From Agriotes lineatus (Eukaryota > Arthropoda > Insecta > Coleoptera > Elateridae), in contig CALNHX010007495.1 in the NCBI GenBank assembly GCA_940337035.1, positions 1-64,000 on the forward strand: DNA of 64,000 bases. Reading direction: 5' to 3'. The notes under the pieces are model-generated. The model was not told the DNA's origin. It ran no database searches and saw only the letters and a list, made by a program, of their open reading frames with translations. Shown here piece after piece: positions 56,567-64,000 of this stretch (positions within the stretch are counted from its first letter, which is position 1; each line of letters starts with the position of its first letter). A program made the position numbers and the translations under genes.

Positions 56567-59339
56567 TTGCTTATATAAGAGTTGTAGGTACGAAGGTGGT
56601 GCACAGTATTGAAATATGTATGTTTATACAGGATGGCTGAAAAACGAGTGGGGAAGCTAACTTACTTTTTTTAACAGAACGTCCTATAATTAGGTAGCTT
56701 AAAAATTTTGCATCGAATTAAGTACTAATATTTTTTAATACAAGTATGGATCGAAAGTTAACTGTTTGGAAATATTAATAATATTATCCACAAAAAATGC
56801 TGAATTTCAAGTAGCAGCTGTGACAGGAAACAATTGAATAAAAAAACATTAACAAAAAATAGTTTTTCGTAAATTTCTTTTCCATTATGATTGTACATTT
56901 GTGTATGAATGTTTTATAGTAAAAGTTGCTCAACATTAGCAAATTTAATCATTTTAGATTTTTCAGTCAAACAGCCTGTATATCTCCGTATTTTAACAAG
57001 CTTTTGAATAAGCTTTCTTCTAATATTACTTCATGCCCATAAATTCAACAGCTTTTCAGATATTCAGTTTGAACATAAACAACAACTTTGCCTACAATCG
57101 TTAAAAAAGGTGATTCTGCTAGATCTCCATTGCTATCGATACTCAAAGTTTGCCTTTTTTAACATGGCAAAAACAAGCTATTTATTTTACATTACCGCAA
57201 TAAGGTATTCCTCAAAAGAATTTTGAGCGATAGGGTGCGAAACAATATTGGTATTCTTTTTTTGGCGGTTGTAGAAAAAATATTGTTTGTTATAAGAGTT
57301 TTTCTTCTGTACTTGTATAGGTATTCGAGTACTTCTCTTTGTGTGCTTGCACTTAGTACTCGATTACGATTTATGTAAAATATTTGTACTCGGCACTCGA
57401 GCACGTTTTGTCTGTACTCGGAACAGCTCTGGTGGAAACAGGAGTGCTAAAGGATTTGGAGGAAACTAACATAAAGAGCTGAAAAAGTAAAGCAAAAAAT
57501 AAAAACCTACATAACACGGTTGGGTTTCTGACGGGCCTGCGAAAACCTACATATATACGAGTAAAACAAAAAAATAAATCTTGAGACAGATAAAAATAAA
57601 ACATAAATATTTTAAGTCTTGTATTTACGTGCGTTTTAACCAAAATTTAACGTTTACCCTTAGATAGCAAAGTACCTCATTCGAGCCACACTTCTGCTTT
57701 TTAAGCACGGCTGCCACTACATTTCTTCAATTCAAAAATACTAAACAATCCCTATATTCCCTTTGATTTTTTTTCATCAATAGACAATCTAAAAGAAATT
57801 CTGTATGACAAAAAGGTTTACTCTTGATGAGTGAGAAATTTTCTTATTTAATTTGTATCTAGTAGATCCTGCAATTAAAATGTTTACCTTTCTTGTTAGT
57901 TTTTCGGGAGCGGAGACAAGAAGCAGTCTAAAGAAATAAGATCGAAACATGCCGGTGACCGCAGGTCTACACAAATTACTGTGCACCAAAAAGTTGTGTT
58001 ACGTACTGCAGATTAATTAGAGCTGCATGAAATCTTGCATTATTTTGTTGAAAATATCCTTGATGCAATTCGTCATCGTGAAATTGGTCTATAAGTAATT
58101 GTAAAATGTTGTTTCGATATAGTTCATTTCTTCGAACCTACGAATTTAGAAATAGTTCATTTAAACAATTTCGCATGTGAAAGAGAATACATGGTGGTGC
58201 ACCAGCGTGCTGACCCTATCATAGCAGTGCTTTGCTAATTGCTGCCTAAATGTTAGCATTTAACTTATCTTCTAAGTCGATTTTCAAAGATTTAAAGTAA
58301 CGTTCGCTTTTGTTGGTTAGCCCATAATGCTCTTTTGGGAAGAAATTGTCTGCCTTGCTGGATCATGTTCCTAAACCTGTTAGAAAACCTACTTAAGTTT
58401 CCCTGTCATCAGAGGAAACATTTGTTTGCTCTATAATCTGCCTAATGAAATGAAGTAAATTTAACAATGCATTTCTTTGAATGTCCGTAAAGACGTTTAA
58501 CTATACGTACTACTACTACACTGCTTGAAAACAAATTGATTGGCAAATTACCTATTTCTTGACGTATATAATTAAAATAAAGGAAAGTTATTCAAAATGT
58601 AAAAATGTTGTACCCTCAAAAAATAACAGAAACTACTGTTTACTGTTAGAAAACCGCGTTACCGCAAAAGTACTTCATCTAATAGTCACGGTTTCATAAA
58701 GTAAGCCGGTATTTTTTAAATTTTGCATGGGACCATAATTTTACATTTTGAACAACTTTCCTTAATGGTATTTTGACGTATTTAGAACAGAAAAGGTACT
58801 TTACCAGAAAAAAGGTTTCTCATCTAGCGCTCGTGGGGGCTCATGACGACCAATCCAAATTTTAGTATCAAGATTTTAGACTCAAAACTTTACGAAGAAT
58901 AACCTCACGTAATTTTTCCGTCATTTTAGTAACACCGTGCATGTACTGTAATGATCGCATCCTCAAATTTTGTGTGAAAATAATAAGATAAATAAGTAGG
59001 GACGTACCACACAATTTATAAATTAAATAGTTTTAATCAAGAATTATGTGTCACCCTCAGGGCTCATTAAAAAGATACTGTAATTATTTGGCTAATAAAT
59101 GGTTTATTGTTCTTATGTATTTGCAATTAATTGAATTAAAGCTCCTGTCTAGCATGAATAAAACTCTTATCTCAGGAGTAAGTTTAACAGCTTGTATTAC
59201 AAATACTTATGTATATCACATATTCATTAGTATGTCAATTGTTTAACTCTAACCTCAAATTGATTGTAGACACAAAGATGATCTGCACGTATAAAAATTT
59301 GGGTAATTTGACTTCAAACACCAAAAATGGCAAAATTAA
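56567..59339. other. No gene recognised
   Basis: AT-rich. GTACTCG-type motifs recur at 57325-57425. Short frames only. Confidence 0.5.
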
Positions 59340-60650
59340 CATGAGGTAAATACAATGTAATTGATGTGACGTAATTTCCGGCTAACCTTGTTTTGTTTCA
59401 GTGGCGCATACCTACGCTCTGATCTGATTTTGTTTTATTTCCGGCAAAAATGGTCGAAATCTTTGGTTCAAATCGCAAAATGAAAGAACGCCACGTCAAT
59501 TAAAAATCTCTGGAAAGCTTCTGGGAACTGGGACCTGGTGCTACATCTCGTAGACAGTCTAATCTTGATAAAGTCCAAATTTTACGGACCCGCCACAACG
59601 GCTTTCCTGTGAATTTTACCTTTGGAAGCAGTGCTCCGATTCTGGCTCGCACAATCGAAAGACGCCACGGCAATTACGGACTTGGTGATGGCTTCTTCCT
59701 CCAAATTTCTGCACTCAGGCACTCAGGAAGGTCTGCTTTATATGGTACACCTATGCTTTTTGCTGGTCGATTTCCAGGCTACTACTAAAGGGACCCCGAA
59801 TTTGGTCTCGCTGTAGAACGCACCTGGTGAAATCTTTCTAGGCGGATTCCTGTTCACTGGGATGTTTTACCACGATGCAAATTACATTGAAAGATGCCCT
59901 GCACACTGGTGAATATGGAAAACACTATTTGACTGATACAAATAACTTTTTTATTAATAATTTTTACACCATAACTGGGAGCACTTCTTGCACCCAACAT
60001 AAAAGTTACAAGCTTGTTTTCGATATTAGAACATCTCGTATCCTAGTAACCTAGATTTACAATTGTTTTTATGAAAGTGAGTTTTGATATCATGTTTTAA
60101 CTTATGAGCTATAGTTTTGATATACTGTTTTTGCTTAAATACTAAACTGTCTTTTCATGGAAATTGTCACTTTTACATTTTATATCTCTGCTTTTTCACT
60201 GTTTTACATGTTTATTTTAGCACTGCACGATGTCTGCTTCCTTTGATGGGTAGCCTAATTGCTCTTTACAATATTTACTTCCTCGTGCTGCTTTGCACCG
60301 TTACTTTACCCTTCAGTTGTCTTGTCATTTGCTGGTAATCAATTTTTTTTTCATAACGATCATATAATTTTCGTACTTCACAAACCATATTTGTATTATA
60401 TTAAAATTTATATCATTATATTGATTTCACCCAACTCAAATCCGTCAGCTACATAAATTAAGCTGCGTTTGCCATTTCTAACATCAATCATTAATAAAAC
60501 GCTGAACGTAACCCTCTTGATTCCTGCCTTATCTAATGCTAACCTTTCTCACTCAAATTATAATTACTGCTACTCATCTCAAGTGCATTTATTAGTGTAA
60601 AATTACTGACTTTTTTGCAATAAATAAAATATTTAATTCTGTGCTCATTT
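59340..60650. repeat. Diverged direct repeat, copy 1
   Basis: Collinear with 62878-63990. Shared landmarks are GATGTGACGTAATTTCCGGC / CATGTGACGTAGCGTTTGGC, GTCTAATCTTGA, TAATTACTGCTACTCATCTC / TAATTACTGCTGCTCATCTG, and ATTCTGTGCTCAT. Possibly LTRs or copies of one dispersed repeat. Confidence 0.55.
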
Positions 60651-61430
60651 TGAAATTATTCATTTCCGTGTTAGTTAGGTAACCAGAATTGCTGTGGGCA
60701 GTAAACCATTGTAGTACAAAAAACATGATTTTTACATAATCTAGTTAGCTGAGCCAATGCATACCTAAGATCGTAAAAATGTCAACAAAAGGACCTAAAT
60801 AAAATTCCAAAATGCTGTCGTTTTCCTTAAAATCTTTTTCAACAGACAACATGCTGCTGTATTGTAAGTACCATTTTGTTGATTTTTTCGCGATCTTAAG
60901 CATGCATTGGCTCAGATAACTAGATCGTGTAAAACTCCTATCTTTTGTGCATATAAAGATAATTACCTTACCTCTGAATACCTCTAAAATCTGCAGCTGC
61001 ATAAATTTTAAATTGTTATTAATCAACCGAACCACACTGGGTCGATAATGTGGTATTTCAGATTTAAAGATGAAAAGAAGTAGAATTTTGCATCAGCATC
61101 TTTCGATAAGTAAAAAAAAATCTTGCCCAGACCAAGATTCGAAATCGCGTTATCACTACTCCAACCTGATGACATACAGGGTGATTTATACCAGGAGGCA
61201 AAAAATTAAAATTAGTGTTTGAGATTGGATTTTAAGCAAAAAATTCGAAATATTTTTTTTCAGATTGGTCTTTGTTTTAGAGATATCGAGGTTCAAATTT
61301 TTGAAAGATATAATTTTAAGTTTCACAAGAAACTAATAGTAGGCTATATGAAAACTGTATTTAATCAATGTAACGGTTACACTGAAAGCAAAACCATTAC
61401 TTTGACTTACAACTCATGGTCGAAAAGTCC
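60651..61430. other. No gene recognised
   Basis: Contains ACAGGGTGATTTATACCAGG near 61176, resembling the outer end of a mariner-type element and lying on the 3' side of the transposase remnant. Confidence 0.4.
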
Positions 61431-62100
61431 ACCGCCAGCCGCAATGGAAGCGTGGCAACGTAAAACCACTGAATTATAACTGCAGCAAAATCTTGTTTAT
61501 TTTCAATTTCAAGTGCAGCATTCATAATTTTTTCTCGTAATTGCTCCTCATTGTGAATTTCCTCTGCATAAACTAGTTGTTTTATGTGGCCCCAGAAGAA
61601 AAAATCCAGTGGATTTAGATCTGACGACCTAGTAGGCCACTGAACTGGACACCGCGCCTACCCATCCACCTTCCATTAAAATTGTTGTCTAGCCATTCTA
61701 CAACAACCCTTGCAAAATGTGGTGGCATACCATCGTGTTGATATCACATCACGTTAAGCAATGCAAGTGGAACATCTGCTAAGAACTCGTGCAAGTGATT
61801 ATCCAACAGTTCCAGAGTAGGACGCAGCATTTGATCGATGCGGCAGTAGAAAATCCCACACCAAGAGTTAATAGAAAATCTCTGTTGAAAACGATTTATT
61901 CTAAATGCATGCGGATTTTGCACTGACCGTAGATGCTCATTGTGACAGTTATTGATGCCGTCTCTGGTGAGAGTAGCTTCGTCGGACCACAAAATGGAAC
62001 GAATAAAGTATATGTACAAAGAAAAAAGCCACCAATCTCGTCGAAAAGATTTTCAGTTCTTTGCATTAATATACCACACAAAATGGTGCAAAAATACACC
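61431..62100 (-). pseudogene. Tc1/mariner-type transposase remnant
   Basis: On the - strand: RSILWSDEATLTRDGINN (first catalytic Asp), LRPTLELLDNHLHEFLADVP, then in another frame QHDGMPPHFARVVVEWLDNN (second Asp), and after a further break SDLNPLDFFFWGHIKQLVY (third Asp). The frame breaks near 61740 and 61660 are inactivating. The sequence differs from the transposase at 16086-17054, so it is a second family or a distant relative. Confidence 0.75.
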
Positions 62101-62877
62101 TGATAGGTAGTATCGTTTTCGAACTGCCACGTTTACAGCCATCCAGAATGAACGCTTACTAGTCCTTTATTAATTTTACGAATTTGATAAAACTCCAAAG
62201 CTGTTACTGTCTACAAAAGTTATGTACTTTTATGGCACCTTTCATATAATTTTGGATTGGTCGCTGTTGATTGATCGGTTACAATAAAAATTGAAAATGG
62301 TCGGGTCGAAAGCAAAAAACATACAATACATATTATCGAACCTTGTATCTGATCAAATAAGTACTCAATTAAACAAGAGGCAGCCAAATGTAGCTGTAGA
62401 AAGAGAATAGTGAACAAATAATAAATTCAAAATATTGTAATGATAAACACGGCCTTTCAGAATATCAAATACTGGGGTTAATTAAATAACAAACTTAACG
62501 GCCAAATCATCACAATTTTTAAATTGACGGGTTTCAATAGTTGAATTATTAGCCAAAAAACTCAGGGCCAATGAAAAGTTTGTAATTATTATTATCAAGG
62601 TAAATGGTTTATATTTCTTACTTTATTTGCACTAAATATTGGGCTAGCTCCGGCAGACATGAAACAATCTTACCTCAGGGAAGTAGGTTCATAAAATGCA
62701 AAACTTTGTATAACAATCAACTTCACTGTATGACAATTTAACTCAATAATTAGGACAACTGCTCGATTCGCTGTGACAGATGCATAACCCTAAAATTCAA
62801 TGCTACTAAACCAACTGGTTTGCGAGTGCAACATTAGCGCAAAAATGTATTTCCAACACTGAAATGGCAAAAACACA

Positions 62878-63990
62878 TCAGGTATTTACTGTTGCATGTG
62901 ACGTAGCGTTTGGCTAACGTCTTTTGTTTTACAGATGAATAAAAACCCACGAGCGATTTGCATTTGTTCAGCTTTCTGTAAAACGGCTTCCCAAACTACC
63001 GAATTTAGGGACGCTATCTTAATTATTCGAAGTTGGATGGATCTAGTGAGCTGGAAATACGTCGAATCCCTCGGCGAAGGTCTAATCTTGACGAACACTG
63101 GCTTTCCCAATGCTGCTGCAACGCGATTCCTTCGAAATTCCTACTTTTAGTAGAGGTGATCAGCTGCCTGCTAGCACAATGAAGGAATGCTGCCGCTCTC
63201 CTGCACTTGAGAATGCCTTTCTGGTCCTGCTTTGTATTTCCACGGATTCCTGATGGTCTCTTCTACTCGTTGCACACCCAATCTTAGCTGCTGATGCCTC
63301 TATAGTGACGATGACGGGTCCGAACCTTCGCCTCTCAATCTGGTCGCACATGGTGGAATCTTCCGATGATGATGGCACTGTTTTGGGATGTATTACGGCT
63401 TTTAAAAACTGGCTCCACACAAGTCCTGTACACTGTATAATAATTGTAACCACTTTTTGACTGAACAAAATAATTTTCTATTCACACTGTTCACTTGCTT
63501 TGCTTTTAGACACTTTGGTTTTAATGCACTAGTTCATTCTTGTTTATTTATCACTTCACTCTTGTCTGTTTTTTCGATCGGTTGCATTATTCTGTATCGC
63601 TCTTTGCAATAATTTTCTTGCTAGTACTGCTTTCAATTTGTACAGTTTTAAACATGTAATACATAACGCCCACATAATCTTGTACTTTAAAAGTAATTTT
63701 GTATTATTTTATTCTCATCTCATTTTTAACGTTATTAAATCATATCAGTCAGCTACAAATTACACGGTATTTGCCATTCCAAACATTTATTATTAATCTC
63801 TGAACTTAACCCCTCCGATACTTGTCTTATCTCATGCTAGCCTTTCTTCCCTCAATTAATAATTACTGCTGCTCATCTGAAGCGCATTCATTAACATAAA
63901 ATACTGACCTTCGTGCAATAAATAATATATTGAATTCTGTGCTCATGTTGACCCTTTCCATTATGTAATGTCTTAGACACTAGAATTACC
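62878..63990. repeat. Diverged direct repeat, copy 2
   Basis: Partner of 59340-60650. It may continue beyond the window end. No reading frame in it resembles a known protein. Confidence 0.55.
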
Positions 63991-64000
63991 GTCGACATAA

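Noticed and set aside
1..64000. CRISPR arrays, operons, bacterial promoters
   Set aside because: Eukaryotic window; the direct repeats seen are tandem or dispersed without regular unique spacers.

Overview
The window is AT-rich, intron-bearing and full of decayed transposable elements, so it is animal nuclear DNA. The host protein sequence and the mobile-element mix (BEL/Pao and other LTR elements, several endonuclease-type LINEs, a Penelope-type end, Tc1/mariner, Helitron-like and foldback elements) point to an insect. A beetle is plausible, but nothing here fixes the order. A run of N at 26156-26178 marks an assembly gap.

Only one host gene is clear: the C-terminal three quarters of phosphoribosylformylglycinamidine synthase (PFAS; insect Ade2, bacterial PurL), in seven + strand exons between 9675 and 21448. 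Six of these exons sit behind or between short introns of 50-103 bp. One intron (10821-19141) is 8.3 kb long and holds a Tc1/mariner element, a foldback sequence and two old direct repeats of about 1.1 kb. The N-terminal exons are not seen, so the upstream intron probably covers the first 9.6 kb and runs off the window. The joined exons encode the AIRS-type synthase domains and a complete class I glutaminase with its Cys and His-Pro-Glu residues. No second gene in the window works with it.

Layout. 1-9674 (presumed PFAS intron): an inverted repeat split by a hAT-like element, a - strand LINE (about 2090-5160) carrying a tRNA-derived SINE, a Penelope-type end with a hammerhead ribozyme motif (3847-3890), a GC-rich block with 75-bp and 141-bp tandem repeats (6240-8200), and a CR1/Jockey-like LINE scrap (8228-8640). 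9675-22140: PFAS and its 3' UTR. 22487-26095: an almost complete RTE-like LINE. 26813-27226: an orphan ORF. 27254-34164: a BEL/Pao retrotransposon with an uninterrupted 1716-codon gag-pol on the - strand. 34165-35010: a LINE fragment broken by a SINE. 35132-37755: a MITE, a Helitron-like element with a GGGAC array, and a foldback element. 39700-48365: a three-layer nest in which a LINE is split by a solo LTR, which is split in turn by a Lys-tRNA-primed LTR element without gag-pol. 48600-51640: a - strand LINE. 53930-55440: a decayed LINE. 56160-56566: a Helitron-like element with a tRNA-Asp-like core. 59340-64000: two diverged copies of a repeat flanking a mariner-type transposase remnant.

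The most informative observations are the hammerhead motif, the nested LTR insertions whose removal rejoins the LINE, the BEL element whose intact ORF contrasts with diverged LTRs and unmatched flanks, and a copy of its own pol sequence inside the BEL leader. I found no convincing new multi-gene system.
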